Positions 1 to 6,984 of a stretch of DNA of 49,985 bases are shown one piece after another. Within the stretch, counting starts at the first letter, position 1, and each line of letters opens with the position of its first letter. The position numbers and the translations under genes were made by a program. This DNA is from MFZZ01 sp964610165. GTDB taxonomy: Bacteria; Patescibacteriota; Microgenomatia; UBA1406; GWC2-37-13. Where the stretch lies: assembly GCA_964610165.1 (NCBI GenBank), contig CAZSUZ010000008.1, positions 1-49,985 of the forward strand, given 5' to 3'. The notes beneath the pieces were generated by a model. The model did no database searches. It saw nothing but the letters and a program-made list of their open reading frames with translations, and was not told the DNA's origin.

Positions 1-318
1 GGAGAAGAAATTACTGCAAAAGATTTTAGAACATGGGGCGGCACCGTACATGCTGGCGATGCCTTACATGCAAAAGGTATGTTTGAAACACTCAAACAAG
101 CAAAAAAAAATATAACCGACACAGTTAAAGAAGTAGCATCTCATTTACGAAATACACCAGCAACATGTAGAACATACTATATTCATCCAACTATTCTTAA
201 ATCATACGAAAAGAAAATACTTGTTCCACACTTTGCCGAAATTTATGCACATAAAGATGAAAATCTTTCTCTCTTTCTTCCAGAGTACGCAAGCTGGACA
301 CTTCTTAAAAACGTATAA
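1..318 (+). CDS. DNA topoisomerase IB, C-terminal fragment (cut by window start)
   Basis: The reading frame is open from base 1 to the TAA at 316-318 and gives the last 105 residues of a poxvirus/eukaryote-type topoisomerase IB, which relaxes supercoils through a 3'-phosphotyrosyl intermediate. Seen: the conserved block ITAKDFRTWGGT near the cut end and, about residue 60 of the fragment, NTPATCRTYYIHP. The second Tyr of YYIHP is the expected catalytic tyrosine (usually S-Y-[IV]-H-P in bacterial members). The N-terminal DNA-binding part lies upstream of the window. A likely promoter for the next cassette begins 16 bases after the stop. Family call is firm; full length and start are not visible. 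Confidence 0.85.
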   Translation, partial: GEEITAKDFRTWGGTVHAGDALHAKGMFETLKQAKKNITDTVKEVASHLRNTPATCRTYYIHPTILKSYEKKILVPHFAEIYAHKDENLSLFLPEYASWTLLKNV

Positions 319-333
319 CCTTTCCCATAATAA

Positions 334-362
334 TTGCATGATAGTATCATACAATGTATAAT
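334..362 (+). promoter_or_regulatory. Promoter of the 406 small-gene cassette
   Basis: TTGCAT at 334-339, a 17-base spacer and a perfect TATAAT at 357-362. Transcription would start near 369, leaving a leader of about 37 bases before the ATG at 406. Inferred from pattern only. Confidence 0.6.
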
Positions 363-405
363 AAACATGCCGAAGTTATTGACTTTTCACTATAAGGAGA
401 CAACG

Positions 406-684
406 ATGTCTAACGTTACGGTCATCGCGGACCAAAGTGGTGTATCAACAACACTAGCAGTAGTTGTTGATGGTATGTTTAGATTTATCGAGCCAAAGCT
501 CGACATCAGTGCAGCAATCGATTCCATAGATGATGGTAACTGCTACATTGATGATTTCTTTGAGGTTTTTGAATCTAATGACGATATGCTCGATTTAGGA
601 GCAAGAGCAGTAGTCATTAGGTGTCGTACCTCTGGGAAAAAAATGGTGTATCCCTACGCTGAATTAGTTCGATTACTAGATTGA
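406..684 (+). CDS. Small protein of unknown function (92 aa), SD-led cassette
   Basis: I do not recognise this protein. The start at 406 is chosen over an in-frame upstream codon at 334 because AAGGAG at 394-399 lies six bases before it and because the upstream codon falls inside the promoter. It is soluble, acidic and has no signal peptide or membrane segment. It begins with beta-rich sequence (AVVVDGMFRFIEP), has an acidic middle, and ends YPYAELVRLLD. That layout resembles the 114-residue protein at 840: an AV-x-(I/V)-D strand, then D-I-x-x-A, then a closing Y-x-x-(L/F)-(V/I)-R-L-L, so the two may be distant paralogues. It is monocistronic, with its own promoter and a 15-bp hairpin after the stop. 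Confidence 0.6.
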   Translation: MSNVTVIADQSGVSTTLAVVVDGMFRFIEPKLDISAAIDSIDDGNCYIDDFFEVFESNDDMLDLGARAVVIRCRTSGKKMVYPYAELVRLLD

Positions 685-714
685 ATTAATTGTAGGATCA
701 CCTACTTTCTTTAT

Positions 715-746
715 GAGAGTGCTCCGATAGTTATCGGAGCACTCTC
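715..746 (+). terminator. Strong hairpin after the 406 gene
   Basis: A perfect 15-bp inverted repeat, 715-729 with 732-746, with only two bases between the arms. It lies 30 bases after the stop codon. There is no direct T-run, only TCTTTT shortly after, so it could act as a terminator or as a 3' mRNA-stabilising structure. Confidence 0.65.
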
Positions 747-772
747 ACAGTCTTTTAATAAACCTATAATAT

Positions 773-801
773 TTGACCGCCTTCATAAGATAGAGTATAA
801 T
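773..801 (+). promoter_or_regulatory. Promoter of the 840 cassette
   Basis: TTGACC at 773-778, a 17-base spacer and TATAAT at 796-801. This is one of the best sigma-70-type matches in the window. Transcription near 808 gives a leader of about 30 bases that contains the SD at 828-833. Confidence 0.75.
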
Positions 802-839
802 ACTACCGCTAATCCACCTAACTAACAAAGGAGCACATA

Positions 840-1184
840 ATGACCCGAATTTCTAAATGGTTCAGACTTGTGGGAGAACCACAAGGTTTTGCAGTTTTTA
901 TAGATCATCAGGTCAAAATCATTCGCGACAAAGGAGGATGGATAGAAATAACAGTGGATATTGAATCTGCGGTAAAGCAAGCAATTCAAAATCCAAAACT
1001 GCCGCCCGAATGTGACTTCTACAACAATGAGGAAGTTTCATTCCAACTGGCAACGGTTACTGTAGACAACAACGAATTACTAACTGTTCTACTCCAACCA
1101 AAAGGTGTAGAACCAGAACCAGATTGGCAAGCAAAAGTTGCTTACACTGATTTCATTCGTTTGTTGAATGATAGGTCTGCATAA
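840..1184 (+). CDS. Small protein of unknown function (114 aa), SD-led cassette
   Basis: Unrecognised soluble protein. The ATG at 840 is fixed by AAGGAG at 828-833 (six-base spacing) and the clear upstream promoter. The sequence alternates predicted beta strands and one amphipathic helix (residues about 38-52), has a proline-rich stretch (GVEPEPDW, about residues 90-97) and closes with AYTDFIRLLNDR. This closing motif and the AVFID strand near residue 20 echo the 92-residue product of the neighbouring cassette. No signal peptide or membrane segment. It is a monocistronic unit bounded by a promoter and a 14-bp hairpin. Possible roles (regulator, phage-derived or stress protein) cannot be separated from sequence alone. 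Confidence 0.65.
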   Translation: MTRISKWFRLVGEPQGFAVFIDHQVKIIRDKGGWIEITVDIESAVKQAIQNPKLPPECDFYNNEEVSFQLATVTVDNNELLTVLLQPKGVEPEPDWQAKVAYTDFIRLLNDRSA

Positions 1185-1196
1185 CTAGCCAATGAA

Positions 1197-1232
1197 GTGG
1201 CGAGTGAAGAGCACAACTTCTTCACTCGCCAC
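1197..1232 (+). terminator. Strong hairpin after the 840 gene
   Basis: A perfect 14-bp inverted repeat, 1197-1210 with 1219-1232, around an 8-base loop, starting 12 bases after the stop. No T-run follows, as with the hairpins at 715 and 2758. Confidence 0.6.
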
Positions 1233-1285
1233 AACCAAATACAAGTAAAAGATGTTCTACTTTTGTGATACAATATCTTGTTCAA

Positions 1286-1359
1286 GCGCGCGTAGCTCAG
1301 TTGGCTAGAGCGTTTCATTGACATTGAAGAGGTCCCTGGTTCAAGTCCAGGCGCGCGCA
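1286..1359 (+). tRNA. tRNA-Val (anticodon GAC)
   Basis: A full cloverleaf of 74 bases: 7-bp acceptor stem (1286-1292 with 1352-1358), D-stem GCTC/GAGC, 5-bp anticodon stem closed by a T-G pair, loop TTGACAT with anticodon GAC, and a 5-bp T-stem CCTGG/CCAGG around TTCAAGT. The discriminator is A1359; the 3' CCA is not encoded. A TACAAT box at 1269-1274 lies a promoter-like distance upstream. It reads GUC and GUU valine codons and complements the TAC isoacceptor at 37807. Confidence 0.95.
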
Positions 1360-1372
1360 CAATTTTATTTTG

Positions 1373-1378
1373 TATAAT
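1373..1378 (+). promoter_or_regulatory. -10 box for leaderless trpS
   Basis: Perfect TATAAT with six bases between it and the trpS ATG, so the expected transcription start coincides with the A of the start codon. No convincing -35 is visible. Confidence 0.65.
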
Positions 1379-1384
1379 CTTCTT

Positions 1385-2377
1385 ATGAAACGTATTCTTT
1401 CCGGAATAAACCCAAGCTCTACAAAAGGTCTTCATTTAGGAAATTATCTAGGAGCAGTTAAATCTCATGTTGAATATCAAGAAAAAGGAGAATGTTTTTA
1501 CTTTATTGCAAACCTTCACTCATTAAATACGGTATTTAATAAAAAAGAAGTAATGGATAATACCATGAATATTTATACAGAATATTTAGCATTTGGTATA
1601 GATCCAAATAAAACTACATTTTACGTTGAAAGTGACATTCCAGAAATTACATACCTTCAAACTATATTAAATAATGTGGTTACAGTTTCTGAACTTAAAA
1701 GAATGCATGCATATAAAGATAAACTTCAAAATGCAGTAGATCATGACGCAATTAGCATGGGACTCTTTTCTTATCCTGTTCTAATGGCTGCAGATATTTT
1801 AGTTTTTGATGCCGATGTTGTACCAGTTGGAGAAGATCAAAGCCAACATGTAGAAATTGCCAGAGAAATGGCCAGAACATTTAATAATAGATATGGAGAT
1901 GTCCTAAAAATTCCACAACTTTCTATAAAAAAAGAAACTGCACGTATTGTTGGCATAGATGGAACGCGTAAAATGAGTAAATCTCTTGGCAATGATATTC
2001 CTGTATTTGCAGATGAAAAAACTATTAGACAACAAATAATGGCTATAACAACAGATCCTGCACGCATTCACCCTACAGACCCAGGTGACCCAGCAAAAAA
2101 TGTCGCATTTACCTATTTTGAATTGTTAGAATACGATTCAAATAAGATAGAAGACATGAAAGAACGATATAGAAAAGGAACAATTGGTGATGTTGAAATT
2201 AAAAAAGAGCTATACGATGTTTATATGACATATTTTGCAGATATTCGTGCAAGAAAAGAAGAACTTCTCAAAGAGCGAGATTATATTCATGAACTTCGTA
2301 TAGAAGGTGCAAAAAAAGCACAAGAAATTGCTTCTCACACTCTAACACGTATTAAAAAAGCTGTTGGAGTGGTATAA
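1385..2377 (+). CDS. trpS: Tryptophanyl-tRNA synthetase
   Basis: Class I synthetase that charges tRNA-Trp in the cytoplasm. The product has 330 residues, normal for bacterial TrpRS. The HIGH-equivalent motif is H17-L-G-N20 and the KMSKS loop is K196-M-S-K-S200; between them are typical TrpRS blocks such as QSQHVEIARE. The start at 1385 is preferred to an in-frame codon at 1370 because the N-terminus MKRILSGINPSS matches the family and because TATAAT at 1373-1378 predicts a transcript starting at this ATG. There is no Shine-Dalgarno sequence. The last codons overlap the promoter of the 2428 cassette, an example of the packing in this genome. Confidence 0.96.
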   Translation: MKRILSGINPSSTKGLHLGNYLGAVKSHVEYQEKGECFYFIANLHSLNTVFNKKEVMDNTMNIYTEYLAFGIDPNKTTFYVESDIPEITYLQTILNNVVTVSELKRMHAYKDKLQNAVDHDAISMGLFSYPVLMAADILVFDADVVPVGEDQSQHVEIAREMARTFNNRYGDVLKIPQLSIKKETARIVGIDGTRKMSKSLGNDIPVFADEKTIRQQIMAITTDPARIHPTDPGDPAKNVAFTYFELLEYDSNKIEDMKERYRKGTIGDVEIKKELYDVYMTYFADIRARKEELLKERDYIHELRIEGAKKAQEIASHTLTRIKKAVGVV

Positions 2378-2378
2378 T
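2373..2378 (+). promoter_or_regulatory. -10 box of the 2428-2752 cassette
   Basis: TATAAT overlapping the trpS stop codon. Transcription near 2385 gives a leader of about 43 bases with AAGGAG at 2417-2422. No clear -35 hexamer is seen. Confidence 0.5.
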
Positions 2379-2427
2379 ATTCACTTCAAACCTGTCTTCT
2401 ATTTACACTAGCAGTAAAGGAGTTGGT

Positions 2428-2628
2428 ATGAATACAAGTGTATACACTAAGCTTGCCACACTAATGGCAATTTTGTTTTTTGTTGTTTCACTGGTAGCAA
2501 TGCTTACACTTGGCTACGATGAAGTAGAGCGAATAATGGCACTGCCATTATTCCAAATCATCTTTACCATTTTAACAATTGTTTTCTTTACCTTACTAAT
2601 ACTAGGAAGTAGAGCAGAAAAACAATAA
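2428..2628 (+). CDS. Small two-helix membrane protein (66 aa)
   Basis: Unrecognised. The ATG at 2428 follows AAGGAG at 2417-2422 with five-base spacing. Two hydrophobic segments (about residues 8-29 and 41-61) are separated by a short charged loop, YDEVERIM, and the protein ends in the charged tail SRAEKQ, so both termini are probably on the same side of the membrane. It is the first gene of a two-gene cassette: the stop at 2626-2628 overlaps the SD of the 36-residue membrane ORF at 2641. Size and form suggest a membrane-modulating peptide or an accessory subunit, but nothing in the sequence fixes a role. Confidence 0.65.
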   Translation: MNTSVYTKLATLMAILFFVVSLVAMLTLGYDEVERIMALPLFQIIFTILTIVFFTLLILGSRAEKQ

Positions 2629-2640
2629 AGGAGCCAACGC

Positions 2641-2752
2641 ATGCTAAAAGGTAGCTAAGGAACGATCAGTAATTTATCTGATCGGCATTACAGTTTTGAC
2701 ACTCGTAACACTACTATTAATGTGGTCTAACGGTGCCATTACTGGCTGGTAA
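2641..2752 (+). pseudogene. Tiny one-helix membrane protein (36 aa) with a +1 frame break
   Basis: AAGGAG at 2628-2633 and an ATG at 2641 form a clean start, but the frame stops after five codons. If one A is removed from the AAAA run at 2646-2649, the frame becomes MLKVAKERSVIYLIGITVLT and continues through one hydrophobic helix to the TAA at 2750-2752, 36 residues in all, directly before a strong hairpin. So the break is a homopolymer sequencing or assembly error, a recent mutation, or a programmed +1 shift. The good SD, the intact remaining frame and the cassette position favour a functional or very recently lost gene. Confidence 0.55.
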
Positions 2753-2757
2753 CACAG

Positions 2758-2784
2758 GTGGTCTGCATGAGAAATGCAGACCAC
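2758..2784 (+). terminator. Hairpin closing the 2428-2752 cassette
   Basis: A perfect 11-bp inverted repeat, 2758-2768 with 2774-2784, around GAGAA, six bases after the last stop. It lacks an immediate T-run. An in-frame ATG for thrS at 2767 lies inside this structure, which argues against using that start. Confidence 0.6.
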
Positions 2785-2807
2785 ACCCACACTAATTTGT
2801 TTAAATG

Positions 2808-2813
2808 TATAAT
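2808..2813 (+). promoter_or_regulatory. -10 box for leaderless thrS
   Basis: Perfect TATAAT with seven bases between it and the ATG at 2821; predicts a transcript starting at the ATG. Confidence 0.65.
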
Positions 2814-2820
2814 ATCTTGT

Positions 2821-4563
2821 ATGAATAACAATGAGAATCTAAATAACCTACGCCATTCAGCAGCACATTTACTGGCAGCTGCGGTTCTTGAATTGTATCC
2901 AAACACAAAACTAACAATTGGTCCGCCAATCGATGAAGGGTTTTATTATGACTTTGATTTTGAAGAACCAATTTCTGACAAAGATTTAGGTAAAATTGAA
3001 CAAAAAATGCGCGAACTGGTAAAAAAATGGGAAGGGTTTGAAAAGAAAGATATTTCAAAAAAAGAAGCATTAGAACAATATAAAAAGAATGAATATAAAA
3101 CAGAATTAATCAATGAATTTGCAGAAGAAGGTAAAGATCTTACAACTTATACAGCTGGAAACTTTACAGATTTATGTAAAGGCGGACATATAGAACATCC
3201 AAAAGAAGAATTAAAACATTTTAAATTACTTTCTATTGCTGGAGCATATTGGCGTGGAAATGAAAAAAATAAAATGTTAACACGCATTTATGGCACAGCA
3301 TTCCCTTCAAAAGAAGAACTTGAAACATATTTAAAACAACAAGAAGAAGCAAAATTAAGAGATCATCGAAAACTTGGACAAGAACTAGATTTATTTTTTA
3401 TTGATGAAGCAGTAGGTAAAGGATTAATTATGTGGTTACCAAAAGGAACAATCATTCGTAACGAAATTGAAAAACTTGTAATTGAAAAAGAAGCAAACTA
3501 TGGATATTTACGTGTTGTAACTCCTCATATTGCAAAAGAAGAACTATATATACGTTCTGGACATCTACCTTACTATAAAGATTCAATGTACCCAGGAATG
3601 GAAATGGATGATGCTGTGTACTACTTAAAAGCAATGAACTGTCCTCATCACCATACAATCTATAACCATAAACAAAGAAGTTATAGAGATTTACCATTAC
3701 GTTTTGCGGAATATGGTACCTGTTATAGAAATGAACTGTCAGGAACACTAGCTGGACTACTTCGTGTACGAGGAATGAGTATGAATGATGCTCATATTTA
3801 TGCTCGAAAAGACCAAATAAAAGATGAATTTAAAGCTGTTATTCAACTTACACAAGATTATTTTAAGTTATTTGGATTAAAAGAATATTGGTTTAGACTT
3901 TCCAAATGGGATCCAAAACATACCGAAAAGTATTTCGATGAACCAGAAAGTTGGGAATATACACAACAAGTATTACGAGAAGTTTTAGAAGAAATGCATG
4001 TTGAATACAAAGAAGCAGATGATGAAGCTGCATTCTATGGTCCAAAAGTAGATGTACAGTTTAAATCTGTCATTGGTCGAGAAGAAACAATGTCGACAAT
4101 TCAACTCGATTTTGCAGCTAAAAAAAGATTCGATTTACGATATATTGATGAACATGGTGCAGAAAATAATGAAGTTTTTGTAATTCATAGAGCTCCACTT
4201 TCTGTTCATGAACGATTCCTGGCATTTTTGATTGAACATTATGCAGGTAACTTTCCATTATGGCTTACACCAGTTCAAGCAAAAATAATTCCAATTGCAG
4301 AGCGTCATAATGAAAAAGCAATGGAGCTTGCAAATGAACTCAAAAAAGCTGGCATTCGTGCTGAAGTAGATACAAAATCCGAATCAATGCAGAAAAAAAT
4401 TCGAGATGCTCAAAAAGAAAAGGCCTTTTATATGTTAGTTCTCGGAGATCGTGAAATTGAAGAAAAACAAATAAATGTTCGCCATAGAAACGGCGATAAT
4501 AAAAATATAAGCATTGAATCTTTTATAAAAGAAACAAAAGAACAAATTGAAAACAGAACTTAA
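2821..4563 (+). CDS. thrS: Threonyl-tRNA synthetase, short form without TGS domain
   Basis: Class II synthetase that charges tRNA-Thr. The 580-residue product begins directly with the second additional (editing-like) domain: H12-SAA-H16 and C119-KGG-H123 give the HxxxH/CxxxH set that in the family supports hydrolysis of mischarged Ser-tRNA. The N-terminal TGS domain of about 60 residues found in E. coli ThrRS is missing. The catalytic core follows, with C274 in MNCPHHH as a zinc ligand and motif 2 around YRNELSGTLAGL. The anticodon domain begins near LWLTPVQAKIIPIAERH. The start at 2821 is chosen by the TATAAT at 2808-2813; longer in-frame starts would pass through the upstream hairpin. First gene of the thrS-infC-rpmI-rplT-pheS-pheT order also found in E. 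coli. Confidence 0.95.
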   Translation: MNNNENLNNLRHSAAHLLAAAVLELYPNTKLTIGPPIDEGFYYDFDFEEPISDKDLGKIEQKMRELVKKWEGFEKKDISKKEALEQYKKNEYKTELINEFAEEGKDLTTYTAGNFTDLCKGGHIEHPKEELKHFKLLSIAGAYWRGNEKNKMLTRIYGTAFPSKEELETYLKQQEEAKLRDHRKLGQELDLFFIDEAVGKGLIMWLPKGTIIRNEIEKLVIEKEANYGYLRVVTPHIAKEELYIRSGHLPYYKDSMYPGMEMDDAVYYLKAMNCPHHHTIYNHKQRSYRDLPLRFAEYGTCYRNELSGTLAGLLRVRGMSMNDAHIYARKDQIKDEFKAVIQLTQDYFKLFGLKEYWFRLSKWDPKHTEKYFDEPESWEYTQQVLREVLEEMHVEYKEADDEAAFYGPKVDVQFKSVIGREETMSTIQLDFAAKKRFDLRYIDEHGAENNEVFVIHRAPLSVHERFLAFLIEHYAGNFPLWLTPVQAKIIPIAERHNEKAMELANELKKAGIRAEVDTKSESMQKKIRDAQKEKAFYMLVLGDREIEEKQINVRHRNGDNKNISIESFIKETKEQIENRT

Positions 4564-4588
4564 CCTTGAAAATAAGGTAAAAAGCCGT

Positions 4589-4594
4589 TATAAT
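4589..4594 (+). promoter_or_regulatory. -10 box upstream of infC
   Basis: TATAAT in the thrS-infC gap. Transcription near 4601 would leave a leader of about 19 bases before the TTG at 4620, longer if a later start is used. Unlike many neighbours, infC would then not be leaderless. Confidence 0.5.
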
Positions 4595-4619
4595 AACAAA
4601 ACTCTCTAGCGCAAGCTAT

Positions 4620-5204
4620 TTGAGATATTATCAGATTTCGAAAACACGTTTGAGGACGACAAATAACAATTACAATAGATACAGCAGGAATAAGCAACCT
4701 GGCCAATTTTATTATTTAAACCATCGCATACAAGCAGATCAACTGCGCGTTATCGATTCAGAAGGTAATTTAGTTGGCATTTTAACCAGAGATCAAGCAA
4801 TACAACATGCTCAATCCCAAGGATTAGATTTAGTATTAATAGCTGCAAAAGCTACACCTCCAGTTGCAAAAATTACTGATTTTAAGAAATTTTTGTATAC
4901 ACAGGAAAAGAAAGCAAAAGAAGCTAAAAAAGGTGCTAAAAAAAGTACCGTTAAAGATATTCAAATTTCATTGTTTATCGGAGCAGCAGATTTAGAACGC
5001 ATGCTTGAAAAAACAAAAGAATTTATATCTGAAGGAAATCAAGTAAGATTAAACTTAACCATGCGAGGTCGCGAGGTTATGAAGAAAGATATGGGCTTTG
5101 AATTAATGAATAAATTCATTGCAGATTTAGGTGAAATAAATCTTGCAAAAGAGCCAAGACAAGAAGGTCGCGTTATTCGCGCAGTCGTTTCACCAAAAAA
5201 GTAA
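4620..5204 (+). CDS. infC: Translation initiation factor IF-3, non-ATG start
   Basis: IF-3 binds the 30S subunit, keeps it free of 50S and checks the start codon-initiator tRNA pair. The N-domain is clear (LNHRIQADQLRVIDSEGNLV), followed by the linker helix (DFKKFLYTQEKKAKEAKK) and the C-domain ending EGRVIRAVVSPKK. No ATG occurs in frame until the middle of the C-domain, so initiation must use a non-ATG codon. The interval is drawn from the most upstream usable one, TTG at 4620; ATT at 4635 and TTG at 4650 are alternatives. E. coli infC starts with AUU and IF-3 thereby represses its own synthesis; the same logic is plausible here but is an inference. The basic N-terminal extension before the fold is poorly conserved. 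Confidence 0.88.
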   Translation: MRYYQISKTRLRTTNNNYNRYSRNKQPGQFYYLNHRIQADQLRVIDSEGNLVGILTRDQAIQHAQSQGLDLVLIAAKATPPVAKITDFKKFLYTQEKKAKEAKKGAKKSTVKDIQISLFIGAADLERMLEKTKEFISEGNQVRLNLTMRGREVMKKDMGFELMNKFIADLGEINLAKEPRQEGRVIRAVVSPKK

Positions 5205-5242
5205 CATTTTAAATAAATTTACGTTATAATATACTTTTCAAT

Positions 5243-5449
5243 ATGGCACAAAAAGTAAAACAACGAACACACAAAGGAGCTCAAAAGCGGTTTAAAATAA
5301 CTGCAGGAGGTAAAGTATTGCATAGATCTCTTAAATTAAGACATTTAAGAAAAACTAAATCAAAAAAACAAGTACGCAGTTTGAAACAACTTAAACCTGT
5401 TGAAGGAAAAATTAAAACAAGAATTCAAAAGTTACTTGGTTTAAAATAA
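5243..5449 (+). CDS. rpmI: Ribosomal protein L35
   Basis: Large-subunit protein of 68 residues, the normal size. The family hallmark is the basic start KQRTHKGAQKRFKITAGGKV followed by a second basic block RHLRKTKSKKQ. TATAAT at 5225-5230 lies 12 bases before the ATG, so a leader of about five bases is expected and no SD is present. It is followed 17 bases later by rplT, the usual pairing. Confidence 0.95.
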   Translation: MAQKVKQRTHKGAQKRFKITAGGKVLHRSLKLRHLRKTKSKKQVRSLKQLKPVEGKIKTRIQKLLGLK

Positions 5450-5466
5450 TAATTTTTAATTAATAT

Positions 5467-5814
5467 ATGGTACGTGTAAAAGGTGGAATCGTAACAAAAA
5501 GAAGACATAACAAAGTTTTAGACTTAGCAAAAGGATACTGGATGAGTCGCAGTAAACAGTACAAAAAAGCTAAAGAAGCTGTTTTGCATGCTGGTGAATA
5601 TGCATTTGCTGGTCGTAAACACAAGAAAAGAGATTTTAGAACTCAATGGATTGTACGTATTAACTCTGCTTTAAAAGAAAATGGCATGAAATACAGTGAA
5701 TTTATTCATCAAATGAATGAAAAGAAAATTACTGTTGACCGTAAAATACTAGCACAACTTGCTTTAGATTATCCAAAAGTATTTCAAGCTTTTGTATCTA
5801 AAATCAAGGGATAA
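5467..5814 (+). CDS. rplT: Ribosomal protein L20
   Basis: Large-subunit assembly protein of 115 residues. It begins MVRVKGGIVTKRRHNKVLDL and carries the conserved long basic helix (AGRKHKKRDFRTQWIVRIN). L20 binds 23S rRNA early in assembly and in several bacteria represses its own operon through a leader; no such leader structure is evident here. The spacer from rpmI is short and lacks an SD. Confidence 0.96.
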   Translation: MVRVKGGIVTKRRHNKVLDLAKGYWMSRSKQYKKAKEAVLHAGEYAFAGRKHKKRDFRTQWIVRINSALKENGMKYSEFIHQMNEKKITVDRKILAQLALDYPKVFQAFVSKIKG

Positions 5815-5832
5815 TATTTGTATCATTCTTGA

Positions 5833-5838
5833 TATACT
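5833..5838 (+). promoter_or_regulatory. -10 box for leaderless pheS
   Basis: TATACT with six bases between it and the ATG at 5845. No -35 of quality is seen. Confidence 0.55.
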
Positions 5839-5844
5839 ATCTTC

Positions 5845-6984
5845 ATGGAGAATAATAAAGAAATTGTATCCGGTTTTATTTCGAAACTAGAAAAAACTAC
5901 TTCTCTTACTGCTATTGAACAGCTTGAAACAGAATACTTAGGTAGAAATGGTATTATTAACGAACAACTTCAAAAAATTAAAGATGTTGAACCTTCTGTA
6001 AAAAAAGAGTTTGGTCAACAAGTTAATGAACTAAAAAAATACATAACAGAACAACTCGCACAAAAAAAAGGTATTCTTATTGAACAAGATGAATCTTCAA
6101 CAGATACAGATGTTACCTTACCAGGAAAACAATATCCAAAAGGTAGTTTACATTTAATTACCCACGCAATAGAAGAAATTTCTGGCATTTTTGAAAAAAT
6201 AGGTTTTATTCGTATGTCATACCCAGAAGTCGAATGGGAATACTTTTCGTTTGAAGCACTAAATATGCCTTCAGACCACCCTGCACGTGATGATTTTGAA
6301 ACATTTTTTATAGAACACAAAAATCATGAAACGTATGGAAGAATGGTATTAACGCCACATACATCTTCTGGACAACCTCGCGAAATGATAAGACTTGGAA
6401 AACCACCAATTAGAATGATAAATATCGGAAAAACATACAGACCAAACTGGGATGCTTCTCATGTACCTATGTTTCACCAGTTTGAAGGTTTATGTATAGA
6501 TAAAGAAATAAATATTACCCACTTAAAAGGAACAATTGATTATTTTGCAAAACAATTCTTTGGTGAAAATAGAGAAATTAGACTAAGACCATTCCATTTT
6601 CAATTTACAGAACCTTCATTTGAAGTAGATATTACCTGTGGAATTTGTTTAGGAACAGGATATATTCCTTCACCTGTCATCCTCGAGAGGAGTGGAACGA
6701 CGAGTCGGGGATCTCTGGATTCCCGCCTACGCGGGAATGACAATGAAAATAATCAGAATGACAGAATAAAATGTAAACTTTGTAAATCTGGATGGCTCGA
6801 ACTTGGGGGAACCGGTATGGTTCACCCAAACGTATTAAAAGCTGGTGGTATAAATCCAGATGAATATACAGGCTGGGCATTTGGATTTGGTGTAGAACGC
6901 GTTTTTATGATGAAAGAAGGATTAAACTTAGACGATATAAGAATTTTATATAGTGGAGATATTAGATTTTTGGAACAATTTTAA
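5845..6984 (+). CDS. pheS: Phenylalanyl-tRNA synthetase alpha subunit with an in-frame repeat insertion
   Basis: Catalytic alpha subunit of the PheRS heterotetramer, 379 residues. The N-terminal coiled coil covers about residues 1-85. Class II motif 2 lies near YGRMVLTPHTSS...GKTYRPNW, and the C-terminus carries GFGVERVFMMKEGL (motif 3). A cysteine pair C265-x-x-C268 and a second pair C310-x-x-C313 resemble the short zinc-knuckle seen before GMVHPNV in many bacterial PheS proteins, but here they are 41 residues apart. The extra residues (about 277-307) are encoded by a palindromic repeat at 6675-6742 plus its flank, which stays in frame and adds ERSGTTSRGSLDSRLRGND. The enzyme is presumably essential, so the insert must be tolerated. 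Start by TATACT at 5833-5838. Confidence 0.93.
   Translation: MENNKEIVSGFISKLEKTTSLTAIEQLETEYLGRNGIINEQLQKIKDVEPSVKKEFGQQVNELKKYITEQLAQKKGILIEQDESSTDTDVTLPGKQYPKGSLHLITHAIEEISGIFEKIGFIRMSYPEVEWEYFSFEALNMPSDHPARDDFETFFIEHKNHETYGRMVLTPHTSSGQPREMIRLGKPPIRMINIGKTYRPNWDASHVPMFHQFEGLCIDKEINITHLKGTIDYFAKQFFGENREIRLRPFHFQFTEPSFEVDITCGICLGTGYIPSPVILERSGTTSRGSLDSRLRGNDNENNQNDRIKCKLCKSGWLELGGTGMVHPNVLKAGGINPDEYTGWAFGFGVERVFMMKEGLNLDDIRILYSGDIRFLEQF
6675..6742 (+). repeat. Palindromic mobile repeat (copy 1) inside pheS
   Basis: A 68-bp element with ends TGTCAT (6675-6680) and ATGACA (6737-6742). It contains a near-perfect hairpin, TTCCCGC (6720-6726) with GCGGGAA (6731-6737), and a GC content well above the surrounding gene. 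A second ATGACA at 6758-6763 may mark the true edge, which would make the insert about 90 bases, or 30 codons. The order TGTCATCCTCGA...GGATC...GATTCCCGC...GCGGGAATGACA is shared, in reverse orientation, with the element at 36669-36767. It codes for no protein of its own; movement would depend on a transposase elsewhere. Confidence 0.8.

Noticed and set aside
2758..2820. Upstream extension of ThrRS by 21 residues
   Set aside because: The extension is encoded by a terminator hairpin and the -10 box and does not resemble ThrRS.
6677..6880. Minus-strand ORF over the pheS repeat
   Set aside because: It is a shadow of the palindromic element and pheS; such repeats often give spurious ORFs in several frames.
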